Assembly (NCBI GenBank): GCA_009877105.1
Contig: WXFD01000026.1
Span: 37,857-101,856, forward strand
Direction of reading: 5' to 3'
Length of the DNA stretch: 64,000 nucleotides
DNA from: Bacteroidales bacterium
GTDB lineage: Bacteria > Bacteroidota > Bacteroidia > Bacteroidales > VadinHA17
How positions within the stretch are numbered: position 1 is the stretch's first letter; every line of letters begins with the position of its first letter. Made by a program: the position numbers and the translations under genes. Of the stretch, positions 9,838 to 19,700 are shown piece by piece. The notes under the pieces are model-generated. The model was not told the origin of the DNA. It ran no database searches and saw only the letters and a program-made list of their open reading frames with translations.

Positions 9838-10836
9838 TTAATCAGGGTCGTAAGCCCATTTGAGATAGAGGGATCCCCAGGTGAACCCCCCGCCGAAAGC
9901 GGCAAGTATCAGCTTGTCGCCTTTCCTGAGTTTTTTTTCATATTCCCAAAGACACAGAGGAATAGTTGCTGCCGTTGTGTTTCCGTAATTTTCTATGTTC
10001 ACCATAACTTTTTCGGGTGGCAGCCCCATCCTTTTTCCCGTTGCGTCGATTATCCTGAGGTTTGCCTGGTGGGGTACCAGCCACGCGATATCTTCCGGTT
10101 TCAGGTTATTGCGTTCCATGATTTCGACAGCAATGTCTGCCATATTGACCACTGCAAATTTGAAGACGCTCTGGCCTTCCTGGTAAACAAAGTGTTCACG
10201 GGCATTAACGGTCTCATGCGAGGCTGGCTTCACCGAGCCCCCTGCCTTCATGTGCAGGAACTTCCTGCCCGACCCGTCAACACGGAAAATATAGTCCATA
10301 ATACCGTAATCCCCTGTTCCCGGCTCAAGAAGAACGGCCCCTGCAGCATCGCCGAACAAGGGGCAGGTTGTCCGGTCAGTGTAATCGGTGATCGATGACA
10401 TTTTATCAGCTCCAATAACAATGACTTTTCTGAACCTTCCGGTCTGAATGTAAGCGGCGCCTGTCTGCAGTGCAAACAAAAAACCTGAGCATGCAGCGCC
10501 CAGATCAAAGCTGAATGCATTTTTAAGGCCGGCCTTGTCGGAAATTATGTTTGCCGTGGCCGGGAATACCATGTCGGGAGTAATGGTTGCACAGATGACG
10601 AGATCAATTTCATCGGGTGAAGTGTTCGTTTTCTCCAGAAGACCCTTGACAGCCTTCTCACCGAGATCGGATGAGCCCAGCCCCTCACCCTTCAGAATTC
10701 TTCTTTCCTTTATTCCGACGCGTTGCATTATCCATTCGTCGGAAGTATCAACCATTTTTGAAAGTTCGTGATTGGTCAGCCTGTATTCAGGAACCCAGGC
10801 ATGAATTCCTGTTATAACAGCCCGTACTTCTTCCAT
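9838..10836 (-). CDS. fabH: 3-oxoacyl-ACP synthase III (KAS III)
   Basis: Starts fatty acid synthesis by condensing an acyl-CoA primer with malonyl-ACP. 332 residues. The catalytic triad is complete: Cys116 in GAACSGF, His256 in VPHQANLRI and Asn286 in ENYGNTTAA. The start lies 2 bases after the plsX stop. The order yceD-rpmF-plsX-fabH is an ancient conserved cluster that ties phospholipid and fatty acid initiation to ribosome synthesis. The gene is last in the cluster; 166 bases separate it from the bactofilin gene. Confidence 0.97.
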   Translation of the reverse strand: MEEVRAVITGIHAWVPEYRLTNHELSKMVDTSDEWIMQRVGIKERRILKGEGLGSSDLGEKAVKGLLEKTNTSPDEIDLVICATITPDMVFPATANIISDKAGLKNAFSFDLGAACSGFLFALQTGAAYIQTGRFRKVIVIGADKMSSITDYTDRTTCPLFGDAAGAVLLEPGTGDYGIMDYIFRVDGSGRKFLHMKAGGSVKPASHETVNAREHFVYQEGQSVFKFAVVNMADIAVEIMERNNLKPEDIAWLVPHQANLRIIDATGKRMGLPPEKVMVNIENYGNTTAATIPLCLWEYEKKLRKGDKLILAAFGGGFTWGSLYLKWAYDPD

Positions 10837-10838
10837 AT

Positions 10839-11777
10839 TCAGATAGCTTCAATTATTTTCCGGGCAAGATTTGCCCCGACAACCGCTTTCGTTTGCAAAA
10901 TCATGTTCTTTATTGCTTTTCTCCTGGATATACCATGGCCGATAACAACATTGGCATTAATGCCGACAACCGGTGTGCCCCCTATATTTTCAAAGTTCAT
11001 CCTGTCAATAAAGGGATGGGAGATTTTTAACTTTTCCGATATTGAAAAAAAAGCTTCAGCCTGTTTGAGGATAATATTGCCGACAAAGCCGTCACAGACC
11101 AGAACATCGGTTACACTCTCATGAAATAGTGTATTGCCTTCCACATTGCCGCTGAAGTTCAGCCCCGGGTAATCCTTCATCAGTTCATAGGCAGCTTTTA
11201 TAGCAGGGGTGCCCTTTGTTTCTTCAATACCTATGTTTAGCAATCCAACCGTGGGATTGTTTTTGCCCAGAACGAACCTGGCATAAATGCTGCCAAGGAT
11301 CCCATACTGCAGCAGCACATCGGGCTTGCAATCAGGATTAAGCCCCACATCAAGTATGACGGAATCGCGTCCGTCGATACAGGGCAGTATTGTGGCCAGA
11401 GCGGGCCTGAAAACACCCGGAATCACATTAACCGTGTAGCTTGCTCCGACAAGCATGGCCCCGGTATTACCTGCACTGCAAAACCCGTCAAGCAATCCCT
11501 GTTTCAGCATTTCATAGCCAATTGCTATACTTGAATCTCTTTTCTGGGAAAAAGCTTTTGCAGGATGGTCGCCCATCTCAATTACCTGTGAAGAATGGAC
11601 GATCTCGAACAAATCCGGAGCAGTGTTCATTTCTTCAAGCTTCTTCAATATCTCCCGCTTATCTCCGATAAGAACGAGTTTTTCGTCAGGGCCAAAATAA
11701 CTAATGGAGTCAACTGCACCTTCAATCATAGCCTCTGGTGCGAAATCTCCACCCATTACATCAAATCCAATCCTCAT
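10839..11777 (-). CDS. plsX: Phosphate acyltransferase PlsX
   Basis: Makes acyl-phosphate from acyl-ACP as the first step of phosphatidic acid synthesis. 312 residues. The N-terminus [20 protein letters not shown] and the inner [10 protein letters not shown] segment are family hallmarks. It is a peripheral membrane enzyme of the PlsX/PlsY pathway. It follows rpmF by 23 bases and is almost contiguous with fabH. Confidence 0.96.
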   Translation of the reverse strand: MRIGFDVMGGDFAPEAMIEGAVDSISYFGPDEKLVLIGDKREILKKLEEMNTAPDLFEIVHSSQVIEMGDHPAKAFSQKRDSSIAIGYEMLKQGLLDGFCSAGNTGAMLVGASYTVNVIPGVFRPALATILPCIDGRDSVILDVGLNPDCKPDVLLQYGILGSIYARFVLGKNNPTVGLLNIGIEETKGTPAIKAAYELMKDYPGLNFSGNVEGNTLFHESVTDVLVCDGFVGNIILKQAEAFFSISEKLKISHPFIDRMNFENIGGTPVVGINANVVIGHGISRRKAIKNMILQTKAVVGANLARKIIEAI

Positions 11778-11800
11778 TCTTCAGCTTTTTGTTGACAAGA

Positions 11801-11986
11801 TCAGGCTGTAGCTTTCTTCTCCACGGCAGGTTTACCCCTGTAATAACCACACTCAGGACAGACCCTGTGATACTGGACGGAAGACCCGCAGTTTGAACAT
11901 GTCCCGGTTGTGGGAGGGGTTGCTTTAAAATGCGTTCTGCGTTTATCCCGCCTGGCCTTGGAGTGTTTTCGTTTAGGATGTGCCAT
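11801..11986 (-). CDS. rpmF: Ribosomal protein bL32
   Basis: 61 residues. The basic N-terminus MAHPKRKHSKARRDKRR is typical of bL32, and two cysteine pairs (CSNCG and CPECG) form a zinc ribbon. It sits between the yceD-like gene (14-base gap) and plsX, the conserved order. Confidence 0.97.
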   Translation of the reverse strand: MAHPKRKHSKARRDKRRTHFKATPPTTGTCSNCGSSVQYHRVCPECGYYRGKPAVEKKATA

Positions 11987-12000
11987 CTTTTATTTCTTTA

Positions 12001-12522
12001 TTAATTGTTGTTCATTAACTTTTTCAATTCGTCCCACCCCGGATCAACCAGGCTTTCCTCATTGACAAGGTGTTCCCTTAACTTACTGAGCATTTCCGGG
12101 TTGCACCCGCTGTTGCCATTTTCATCATCAGGATGTATTCTCTGGATTGGAAGGGCAAGATGGATGAACTCATAAAAGAATTGCTTCATATCCAGCTCAT
12201 TTTCACCATAGGGTAAGATAATAATTTCAGGATCCGCTACATCGGCAGTGTTCCCGAATTTTACCACCAGCCTGTTCTCACAGTTCAGAACCTCATCAAA
12301 CATTTCAAGACAACGGTCGCAGCCTATCCTTACGGTCCCCGAGATCCTGATGAGCATCTCAATAAGGGAAGGACTTTTAACAGTTTCAACAACTGCAGTG
12401 AGTTTTCCCTCTTTAATTTCCGATTCCTCAAAAAGACCGAAAAAACTGTTGTCTATCTCAAATTCAAATGAGCGATATCCTTCCTTTAACCCTCCAATCG
12501 GTATCAGATACAATCCGGACAT
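12001..12522 (-). CDS. DUF177/YceD family protein
   Basis: Family found upstream of rpmF across bacteria and implicated in 23S rRNA or large-subunit accumulation. About 173 residues from the ATG at 12522 (MSGLYLIPIGG), which matches the usual family start better than the hydrophobic extension that begins at 12591. The GCDRCLEMFD segment (residues about 84-93) is the conserved CxxC-like motif of DUF177. It is the first gene of the rpmF-plsX-fabH cluster. Confidence 0.85.
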   Translation of the reverse strand: MSGLYLIPIGGLKEGYRSFEFEIDNSFFGLFEESEIKEGKLTAVVETVKSPSLIEMLIRISGTVRIGCDRCLEMFDEVLNCENRLVVKFGNTADVADPEIIILPYGENELDMKQFFYEFIHLALPIQRIHPDDENGNSGCNPEMLSKLREHLVNEESLVDPGWDELKKLMNNN

Positions 12523-12711
12523 CCTTTTTAATTTGGATTGCAAAAATATAAATCCTTCATCAAAATTAAAAATTATCAATAAAAATCTCATAAAAAATGC
12601 CTTAATGGGCTGCTTACCGGTTTTTTAGCGCAACTCACCGATTTATGCTAACAGGCTCCCCCGGACAAATGTTATTTTTGACGCAGGAACGATTTATTAA
12701 AAGAGGATGCC

Positions 12712-13080
12712 ATGAAAAACAAGGACCATTTTATTCTCCGGCACAGGGAGCACCATCCGCAGGTTGGTTTCGGACTGTTCCTGATTACCCTGGGCCTCGC
12801 CCTGCTGGTTGCCACGAATGATCTGCTGAACCTGGGTGAGATCAGTGATTATTTTACCTGGCAGACAGGCATGATATTTATAGGTGTTCTGCTCATACTG
12901 AACCTCCAGTTTACCGGGGGGCTGCTTCTGATAGCAGCGGGAACCTGGTTTCTGATGGATAAAATTAATTATGAAATGCCGGAAATCATTAAAGCAATCT
13001 ACTGGCCCGCAGTAATTATCCTTATCGGACTGGGCTTTATTATCTCGTCATTGGTGAAAAGAAAGACGAAAAGTATTTAA
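12712..13080 (+). CDS. Small membrane protein, LiaI/LiaF transmembrane-like
   Basis: 122 residues with four hydrophobic helices and a His/Arg-rich N-terminus (RHREHHPQVGFG). Repeated G-x-x-L helices and a spacing typical of LiaF-TM domains are seen. It is first in a plus-strand run with a LiaF-like protein and a LytS/LytTR pair, 24 bases before the next gene. A purine-rich stretch (AAGAGGATG) precedes the ATG and a TATTTTTG box lies at 12673-12680. No enzyme motif is seen. A role in sensing envelope stress is inference from context. Confidence 0.7.
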   Translation: MKNKDHFILRHREHHPQVGFGLFLITLGLALLVATNDLLNLGEISDYFTWQTGMIFIGVLLILNLQFTGGLLLIAAGTWFLMDKINYEMPEIIKAIYWPAVIILIGLGFIISSLVKRKTKSI

Positions 13081-13104
13081 TTTAATCCCAACATATTTAG
13101 AACC

Positions 13105-13848
13105 ATGGAAACACATAATGATTTTAAGGATCAGGAACACCGCCAGCTTGGACCGCACCGTTCCAGCAACAGGGCTGTCATTGGTGTCGTTCTTATATTG
13201 GCCGGACTGTTTCTCGTAATCCGGAATACAGGATTTTTTCCTGATTTCATAGATAACATAATATTCAGCTGGCAGATGCTCCTTATTGTTATTGGCCTTG
13301 TGATGACGTTGAATGCAACTGAAAAAACCGCGGGAATAATTGTAATGGCAGTCGGCGGCTTTTTCATGATACCACTGGCATTCAGGGAAACCCTGCACAT
13401 GTACAACATGTTCTGGCCTGCAGTTTTTATTATAGTGGGTATAATATTCGTTACAACCAAAAGAAGGGGATGGGGTACATCAACTTCAAAGGGAGTTACA
13501 GGTGATGATTATGTCGATTATGTTAATGTTTTCAGCGGAGGCGACAGACAGGTAACTTCCCGGAACTTCCAGGGAGGTAAGATCACCGCCATTTTCGGAG
13601 GAATAGAACTTGATCTCACCAAAGCCGATCTGGTGCAGGGAGTGTCAGTACTGGAGGTCGCATGCGTGTTTGGCGGAGCAACGATAATTGTGCCCAACGA
13701 CTGGTTTGTAACCATCGACGTGACACCTGTTCTTGGCGGGTTCAGCGATTCCCGGAAACTGACACCCGGAATGACCATTGACAAGAACAAACAACTGCTG
13801 ATTAAGGGAGCCGTGGTTTTCGGCGGAGGGGAAATAAAGAGCTACTAG
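13105..13848 (+). CDS. LiaF-like envelope-stress protein
   Basis: 247 residues: four transmembrane helices in the first about 120 residues, then a soluble beta-rich domain that begins near VNVFSGGDRQVTSRNFQGGK and repeats glycine-rich turns (IFGGIELDLTKA, CVFGGATIIVP, VFGGGEIKSY). This is the DUF1707/LiaF-C type 'cell wall-active antibiotics response' domain. In Firmicutes LiaF restrains a sensor kinase; the adjacent LytS-type kinase here suggests a similar modulator role, which is inference. Confidence 0.8.
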   Translation: METHNDFKDQEHRQLGPHRSSNRAVIGVVLILAGLFLVIRNTGFFPDFIDNIIFSWQMLLIVIGLVMTLNATEKTAGIIVMAVGGFFMIPLAFRETLHMYNMFWPAVFIIVGIIFVTTKRRGWGTSTSKGVTGDDYVDYVNVFSGGDRQVTSRNFQGGKITAIFGGIELDLTKADLVQGVSVLEVACVFGGATIIVPNDWFVTIDVTPVLGGFSDSRKLTPGMTIDKNKQLLIKGAVVFGGGEIKSY

Positions 13849-13858
13849 TCCTGAACAA

Positions 13859-14926
13859 ATGAGACATCCCGTACTTTCCGACAGGGTTAGATTGATTATA
13901 TGGTGGCTGGCCTGGCTGTTACTTACTGCCGGCCAGCTTTTTCTCTACTATTTTGCATACGGAGAAATAACCGAGATTTTTATTCCCGACGGAATTATTT
14001 CAATGATAGTTTTTTCGGGTATAGGGATTTCACTCTGGTACCCTTTCAGGTTCATAAACGCGGGTAAATCAGCATTGATTTCAGTTGCCGGGAACATTCT
14101 GATCGGCGGCACATTATCAGTAGCCCTGTGGATCATTGTCACCCGGTTTGCAGTACCCCTGTTCCTTCCCGTGAATTCCGGTTTTGAAGCTTACTGGCAG
14201 GCAACATTCCCCTACAGGGCCGGTACCGGGGGATTAATTTACGCATTGATTATCCTGGCTTATTATCTTTTTGAAACTCTTTATAACCTTTCGGAAAAGA
14301 ATGCACGGGAAGCCCGCCTGGAAACCCTTGTCAGGGATACCGAGCTGAAAGCGCTTAGATCACAGATCAATCCACATTTCCTCTTCAACAGCCTTAATTC
14401 AATCAGCTCCCTTACAGTTACAAATCCTGACAAAGCCAGGGAAATGATAATAAAATTATCCGAGTTCATGAGATATACACTTTCCAAAAAGGATGAACAA
14501 CCCGTGACACTCCGGAGTGAACTCGAAAACCTTAAATTGTACCTTGAGATCGAAAAAATCCGCTTTGGCGACAAACTATCAACCGGAGAGGAGATTGATG
14601 AAAACTGCCTTGACATAAAACTGCCGGTGATGCTGCTCCAGCCCCTCTACGAGAATGCAGTCAAGCACGGTGTGTATGAAAGCACCGAAATTGTCAGGAT
14701 CAATACCAGGGTTAGATGCTCAGAAGGATTTCTTGAAATAGTTATAAGCAACAATTATGATACTGTTCCCTCGCCCGTTAAGGGAACCGGAACGGGATTG
14801 CTGAATGTGACCAGAAGGCTCGATCTTTTCTATGGCAGCAAAGCATCAGTCAGGATAGCAAGGGAAAATGGCATCTTTTCGGTAACACTTGTTCTGCCAG
14901 CCAATGTTGAGGATAATCAGAAATAA
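13859..14926 (+). CDS. LytS/YpdA-type sensor histidine kinase
   Basis: 355 residues. Four transmembrane helices occupy the first about 140 residues, then a short coiled linker, then the His_kinase domain with the phospho-acceptor in SQINPHFLFNSLNSISSL. A GHKL ATPase domain follows with PLYENAVKHGVYE (N box) and KGTGTGLLNVTRRL (G box). It starts 10 bases after the LiaF-like stop and pairs with the LytTR regulator downstream. Confidence 0.92.
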   Translation: MRHPVLSDRVRLIIWWLAWLLLTAGQLFLYYFAYGEITEIFIPDGIISMIVFSGIGISLWYPFRFINAGKSALISVAGNILIGGTLSVALWIIVTRFAVPLFLPVNSGFEAYWQATFPYRAGTGGLIYALIILAYYLFETLYNLSEKNAREARLETLVRDTELKALRSQINPHFLFNSLNSISSLTVTNPDKAREMIIKLSEFMRYTLSKKDEQPVTLRSELENLKLYLEIEKIRFGDKLSTGEEIDENCLDIKLPVMLLQPLYENAVKHGVYESTEIVRINTRVRCSEGFLEIVISNNYDTVPSPVKGTGTGLLNVTRRLDLFYGSKASVRIARENGIFSVTLVLPANVEDNQK

Positions 14927-14993
14927 CTAAATTTGTATAGTTGAAATAAAATCCGGTCTGCCCTGCGCCATCCGGCCGGACCCTTGGTTTGCC

Positions 14994-15746
14994 ATGGAAA
15001 AGATCAGAGCAGTAATAATTGATGATGAAGCGCCTGCAAGGGACTTGATCAGGCATTATCTTACGGACCTGGAGGAAATTGAAGTAGTGGCTGAATGCAG
15101 TGATGGTTTCGCCGGCCTGAAAACAATTGTTTCGGAGAAGCCCGACCTGGTGTTCCTCGATATTCAAATGCCCAGGCTTACGGGAATAGAACTGGTTGAG
15201 GTGATGACCGAAAAGCCCGAAATAATCTTCACCACGGCATACGATCATTTTGCGATCAGGGCCTTTGAACTCAACGCGATTGACTACCTTCTCAAGCCCT
15301 TTTCCAAAAGACGCTTTATTGAAGCAGTGAAAAAAGCGACCCTGAAAATCAGAGCGGGAGCAGGAAACACAGGACCGGCCAGCCTGCTTCTGTCAAAACG
15401 GCCCGATCCCGATTCCCCGGTCAATCGTATCGTGGTGCGGAAGGGAAACGCAATCAGCATCATCCCGGTGGATCAGATAAGATATGTTGAAGCCCAGGAT
15501 GATTATGTTATGATCCATCATTCATCGGGGAAGGCCCTGAAGCAGCATACAATGAAATTCTATGAGGATAACCTTTCAAAAAAGGATTTTGTAAGGATCC
15601 ACAGGTCATACATTGTGAAGGTTGAAGAGATAAAGGGCATTGAACCTTACGGAAAAGACAATCATATTGCCATTCTCCTTTCAGGTGCCAGGCTGCCTGT
15701 AAGCCGTTCGGGACTCAGGAACCTGAAGGAAGTTCTCGATTACTGA
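14994..15746 (+). CDS. LytTR-family response regulator
   Basis: 250 residues. The receiver domain has the acidic pocket IIDDEAPA, the phospho-acceptor Asp in LVFLDIQMPRLTG and the lysine in DYLLKPFSKRRF. A LytTR DNA-binding domain follows (about residues 145-248; RYVEAQDDYVMIH, FVRIHRSYIVKVE). It is the natural partner of the kinase 67 bases upstream. Targets probably include its own operon. Confidence 0.94.
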   Translation: MEKIRAVIIDDEAPARDLIRHYLTDLEEIEVVAECSDGFAGLKTIVSEKPDLVFLDIQMPRLTGIELVEVMTEKPEIIFTTAYDHFAIRAFELNAIDYLLKPFSKRRFIEAVKKATLKIRAGAGNTGPASLLLSKRPDPDSPVNRIVVRKGNAISIIPVDQIRYVEAQDDYVMIHHSSGKALKQHTMKFYEDNLSKKDFVRIHRSYIVKVEEIKGIEPYGKDNHIAILLSGARLPVSRSGLRNLKEVLDY

Positions 15747-15796
15747 TACGGACCTTATTACCATTATCACCAGCCCGCCAGGCAGCAATATCCGGC

Positions 15797-16090
15797 TTAC
15801 CTGAGCCTGCTGCACTTTTTATACAGGCGGAAGCTCCGGTACCTTTTAAATCTGAATAAGGGAACCGGATCATAGCCATGAGTTCCGCCCGGCCTGCAAC
15901 GCAATATTCTGTTTGCGGCCAGCAGCAATCCGTGAACCGGACCATGCAGTCTGAGGGCATCGAGCGAATACTGGCTGCATGTAGGCACATGACGGCAGGA
16001 AGGACGCAGCAGAGGGGAGATTGAATGTCTGTAGAACAGCACAGGAAGGGAAAGTATCCTTACAATGATATTTTCAGCCATGTTTCCCAT
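15797..16090 (-). CDS. yidD: Membrane protein insertion efficiency factor YidD
   Basis: 97 residues. The family core is clear: RHSISPLLRPSCRHVPTCSQ, then YSLDALRLHGPVHGL and ILRCRPGGTHGYDPVP. YidD assists the insertase YidC at the inner membrane. It is convergent with the LytTR regulator, 50 bases away, and does not lie in the usual rpmH-rnpA-yidC cluster. The C-terminal tail after DPVP is basic. Confidence 0.93.
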   Translation of the reverse strand: MGNMAENIIVRILSLPVLFYRHSISPLLRPSCRHVPTCSQYSLDALRLHGPVHGLLLAANRILRCRPGGTHGYDPVPLFRFKRYRSFRLYKKCSRLR

Positions 16091-16271
16091 TGAACAAAGA
16101 TAACAAATGACATACTAAATTTGCCGCTTATGATCAGAGATGTAACAGTCAATGTTTTAAAACTGACAAAATGACCAGTTTCAGCTATCCGGCCATGTTC
16201 TGGCAGGACTTTTGGAGTAGTTTTAACCTTGAATGAGTTTTAGAGGATAATAACAATCAAACTATACAATT

Positions 16272-16973
16272 ATGGAAATGCAGCATGCAAATATGAATAT
16301 CTGGCTGATTTTTGGCGTCTTCATGATTCTCAGCTGGATAATAAGCTCGGTATTAAAATCAAAGTTCAGAAAGTATTCCAGGATTCCGGTCGACAACGGG
16401 ATGTCGGGTCGTGAAGTTGCAGAAAGGATGCTGCGCGACAATGGAATTTATGATGTAACGGTAGGATGTGTTCAGGGCGAGCTGACTGATCATTACAATC
16501 CCGACAAAAAAACCATTAATCTGAGCCGCGAAGTGTATGAGGGCAGGAGTATCGCTGCTGCAGCCGTTGCGGCTCATGAGACCGGGCATGCTGTGCAGCA
16601 TGCGACGGCTTATGCCTGGCTGGGCTTAAGGTCGAAGCTCGTTCCCCCCGTAACCTTTGCTTCAAAATGGGTTCAGTGGATCCTGCTTGGAGGAATAATC
16701 CTGGTTAATACATTTCCGGCACTTCTGCTTACGGGAATCATTCTGTTTGCTCTTACAACCCTGTTCAGCTTTGTAACGCTGCCGGTTGAGATCAATGCCA
16801 GCCAGAGGGCACTGGCATGGCTCTCCAATACGGGTATCACATCGACGATGAATCACGACAAAGCGCGGGATGCACTGAAATGGGCCGCATATACCTACGT
16901 TGTGGCAGCATTAGGGTCGCTCGCAACATTGCTGTACTATATCATGATTTTCATGGGAAGCAGCAGGGACTGA
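16272..16973 (+). CDS. Membrane zinc metallopeptidase (YugP family)
   Basis: 233 residues. An N-terminal transmembrane helix is followed by the zinc motif HETGH at 102-106 (AAHETGHAVQHA), then three more hydrophobic segments and the ALAWLSNTG segment in the C-terminal part. This matches the Zn_peptidase_2 (YugP-type) family of intramembrane or membrane-bound proteases. Substrate unknown. It is a monocistronic plus-strand gene convergent with the following methyltransferase-like gene. Confidence 0.9.
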   Translation: MEMQHANMNIWLIFGVFMILSWIISSVLKSKFRKYSRIPVDNGMSGREVAERMLRDNGIYDVTVGCVQGELTDHYNPDKKTINLSREVYEGRSIAAAAVAAHETGHAVQHATAYAWLGLRSKLVPPVTFASKWVQWILLGGIILVNTFPALLLTGIILFALTTLFSFVTLPVEINASQRALAWLSNTGITSTMNHDKARDALKWAAYTYVVAALGSLATLLYYIMIFMGSSRD

Positions 16974-16982
16974 CCCCGGAGC

Positions 16983-17720
16983 TTACCTGTCATCGCACTC
17001 AAGCCAGGAAGTTTTTTTGGCGATAATCCTGAGAACGAGCCATATTAGGCCGGCAGCGATGGAAATAAATAACCACATTGGCGTAACCTGTACCCTTGAC
17101 GAAATGAAATAATTCCTGAAAATGTCAAGGATCAGGAAAATAATAAATATATTGACGAAACTGTGATACTCCCGCCTGAGAACAGATCTGAATGAAAATG
17201 CCATCAAGGGTTTCCTGAATTTCCTGAAACACGGGATAACAGCTTTCACATTTTCGGACCATTTGTCATATTCTTCCCCGAATTTACGCCTGAGGAACTG
17301 TTCTTCGGCAAACATTATTCTTTCATAATAAAGCCAGTAAACAAGCAGGAAGAAAAGAATGAAAACAGGATTTCTCACAAAAAGAACCGGCCCCAGCCAC
17401 ATAAAGTAATTGCCGGTGTAAAGGGGATGCCTTATCACCGAATAAATTCCCGTGGTGTTAAGTTCGTCGGCTATCTGACCCGCAGAAGTATTTCGTCCTG
17501 AAGTGTTTCTCGGGGCAAAACCGACGGTATAAACCCGTAGTGCCTCACCGAACAGACTTACACCCAGAAAGATCAGTTCCTTAACCGGATTGAAGAGAAT
17601 TGCCTGACGATTCGTATGATATAAAACCACGATACCGGCGGCTATCAGAATCAGGGGAAGCCAGCTTCTTCTTTTAAAGAGCCAGTTGCCGCTTTTTTCA
17701 AGTTCGTGGACAAGAGCCAT
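16983..17720 (-). CDS. Isoprenylcysteine carboxyl methyltransferase-like membrane protein
   Basis: 245 residues with about six membrane helices. The ICMT/PEMT-type signature is visible: GIYSVIRHPLYTGNYFMWLG followed by EEQFLRRKFGEEYDKWSENV, the S-adenosylmethionine site of this family. Bacteria have no prenylated CaaX proteins, so the substrate is probably a lipid or unknown. It ends 10 bases from the convergent zinc peptidase gene. Confidence 0.8.
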   Translation of the reverse strand: MALVHELEKSGNWLFKRRSWLPLILIAAGIVVLYHTNRQAILFNPVKELIFLGVSLFGEALRVYTVGFAPRNTSGRNTSAGQIADELNTTGIYSVIRHPLYTGNYFMWLGPVLFVRNPVFILFFLLVYWLYYERIMFAEEQFLRRKFGEEYDKWSENVKAVIPCFRKFRKPLMAFSFRSVLRREYHSFVNIFIIFLILDIFRNYFISSRVQVTPMWLFISIAAGLIWLVLRIIAKKTSWLECDDR

Positions 17721-17763
17721 CGGATTCGTTCAGAAAATTTTATGGCTCAAAAGTATAAAAATT

Positions 17764-18921
17764 TCAGAAACTGTATTTGAACCTCAGAAATCCGAGGTTT
17801 ATGATGTTCCTTACCCCGGCAAGGACGGCGTCGAAGTGCTGCCAGATCACCGAAAAATCTACATTCTCAGCCAGTGAATATTCGAGCGACGGACCTGCAT
17901 AATATCCGTCGAGATCAGGGAACCACATTGAGGAAACAGTCAGGTTGAGCATCGGAGTGATTGCCCATGTGAACTGACCAAAAGCAGTAAACTCGGAAAA
18001 TGCAAGATTCTTTGACGAAAGCTCACCTCCCAGGATGGAATAGAAATCAATGAAACCAAGAGGATTGTTGCTGTACATCAACTGAATAGCAGCTGATGAG
18101 TTATTCTTAAAGACCTTTTCCAGGCCCGAGGTGACAAGTATGGTTCCCCTGCTTTTGGGAAATTGCTCATACGGACTGAACCATGAACCCTCTCCCCTGA
18201 AAGACAGACTCCCGACAGAGCCAGACCAGCCGGCGCCCATAACCACATCCTCGCTGTTTACCAGTCCCGCCAGAAACTGAAAATCATATCCGAATTTATT
18301 GAACCTGAACAATCCTGCAGCAGTCAGATCATATTCATTGTCGAGTTTAAACGCCAGTTCTGCCACGGAAGAGGATGACGGGTAATATTGCAGCCGTAGT
18401 GCGTCGCTCCCGGGTTTTTCCACGTAATCAAAATCAAAAAAGGAATATGCGTTGAAAATATCGTTTGGATTCCAAACCAGGGTTTGCCCCCAGTTTATCC
18501 GCTGGCGCCCGAGGGTAACCTGGATTTTCCTGTAGTTATAGTCTATCCACAGCCTGTCTATCCTGCTGTTAAGGTAGATTGACTGTTCCCTGAGTAAGTC
18601 CCATGACATATCCACAACACCCCGGTCCATTCCGATCAGATCGGTATAAGCTGTTCCGAGCATCGTCAGGTCGCCGGTAAACAGTCTGTTCCGGAATTCT
18701 GCGCCAATTGTAAGATGATCATTCAGGTATGCTTTGAAATTGAGCCTGTTATGAAGCAGATTCTCATTGGCAAAGGGCCCTGAAAGAGAATCGAAAATCA
18801 CAGTCTGAAGGGTTGAAAAGTATCCTTTCAGTTCAATCTTCCTTTCCTTTTCCTGGGAAACAGACGGGAAGAATATAAACACTGCCAGGAGGCACAGTAC
18901 TATTCTCTGATTTATCGACAT
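17764..18921 (-). CDS. Outer-membrane beta-barrel protein of the ABC cassette
   Basis: 385 residues from the ATG at 18921 (MSINQRIVLCLLAVFIFFP), which gives a clean signal peptide ending near SVSQ and lies 4 bases from the ATPase gene's stop; an upstream ATG at 18969 would overlap that gene. The mature part is rich in alternating beta-strand segments and aromatic residues (RINWGQTLVWNPNDIFNAYS is conserved-looking), and it ends in the aromatic terminus FLRFKYSF typical of barrels. Best described as an unassigned DUF1302-like barrel. It is last in the five-gene cassette. Confidence 0.75.
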   Translation of the reverse strand: MSINQRIVLCLLAVFIFFPSVSQEKERKIELKGYFSTLQTVIFDSLSGPFANENLLHNRLNFKAYLNDHLTIGAEFRNRLFTGDLTMLGTAYTDLIGMDRGVVDMSWDLLREQSIYLNSRIDRLWIDYNYRKIQVTLGRQRINWGQTLVWNPNDIFNAYSFFDFDYVEKPGSDALRLQYYPSSSSVAELAFKLDNEYDLTAAGLFRFNKFGYDFQFLAGLVNSEDVVMGAGWSGSVGSLSFRGEGSWFSPYEQFPKSRGTILVTSGLEKVFKNNSSAAIQLMYSNNPLGFIDFYSILGGELSSKNLAFSEFTAFGQFTWAITPMLNLTVSSMWFPDLDGYYAGPSLEYSLAENVDFSVIWQHFDAVLAGVRNIINLGFLRFKYSF

Positions 18922-18925
18922 AAAG

Positions 18926-19615
18926 TCATTGACATTGTTTTTCATCCGAGACGATTTTTCCGTCTTCAAGAATAATGATTCTCCGTGCCATTTTCACCAC
19001 TCTCGGGTCATGAGTTGAAAAAATAAATGTAACATTCTCTTCACGGTTGAGGTTTACCATTATTTCAAGGAGTGTAGCTGCTGATTTTGAATCGAGGTTT
19101 GCCGTAGGTTCATCAGCAAGAACGAATTTTGGTTTTGATGCCAGTGCCCTGGCTACTGCCACCCTTTGCTGCTCTCCGCCCGACAGCCTGGCAGGCCGGC
19201 TGTTCAGCCTGTCGCCCAGACCCACCGCGTTCAGCAGCTCAATCGTACGAAGATTCCTTTTATTCTCCGGCCATTTCTGGAGCACCATTATAAGTTCAAC
19301 ATTTTCCCTGGCAGTAAGTACGGGAATGAGATTAAACGACTGAAATACAAAACCAATATTGTGGAGCCTGAAATCAATGAGTTGAGATGGCTTAAGCTCC
19401 GACAGAATGGTGCCGCCTACTATTATTTCACCCGAGCTGGGCATATCGAGCCCTCCGATAAGATTCAGCAGGGTGGTCTTGCCGGATCCTGAAGGCCCGA
19501 CAATGGCAGCAAATTCGGCCTCTTCAAAGTCAAGAGTCACATTATTCACCGCATGAACTTTAATTTCCGATGAATTGTATATTTTATTCACGTTTTTAAG
19601 TTCAAGTACTTTCAT
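18926..19615 (-). CDS. LolD/MacB-type ABC transporter ATPase
   Basis: 229 residues. Walker A GPSGSGKTTLLNLIGGLD, the Q-loop in VFQSFNLIP, signature LSGGEQQRVAVARAL and Walker B FVLADEPTANLDS are all intact. This is the MacB/LolD/FtsE subfamily, which powers mechanotransmission rather than classical transport. Its permeases are the two upstream genes on the same strand. The gap to the first permease is 85 bases. Confidence 0.95.
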   Translation of the reverse strand: MKVLELKNVNKIYNSSEIKVHAVNNVTLDFEEAEFAAIVGPSGSGKTTLLNLIGGLDMPSSGEIIVGGTILSELKPSQLIDFRLHNIGFVFQSFNLIPVLTARENVELIMVLQKWPENKRNLRTIELLNAVGLGDRLNSRPARLSGGEQQRVAVARALASKPKFVLADEPTANLDSKSAATLLEIMVNLNREENVTFIFSTHDPRVVKMARRIIILEDGKIVSDEKQCQ

Positions 19616-19700
19616 GTTTCACTATTTTGAGCTTAAACAAATCGAAAAATGTTGCGCAATATTGATCCGGGAATCAATGAATCCGTCTGCCGGAAATATT

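Noticed and set aside
12673..12680. Full promoter for the LiaF-like operon at TATTTTTG
   Set aside because: The -7 box matches but no TTTG lies at the required spacing, so only a weak candidate.
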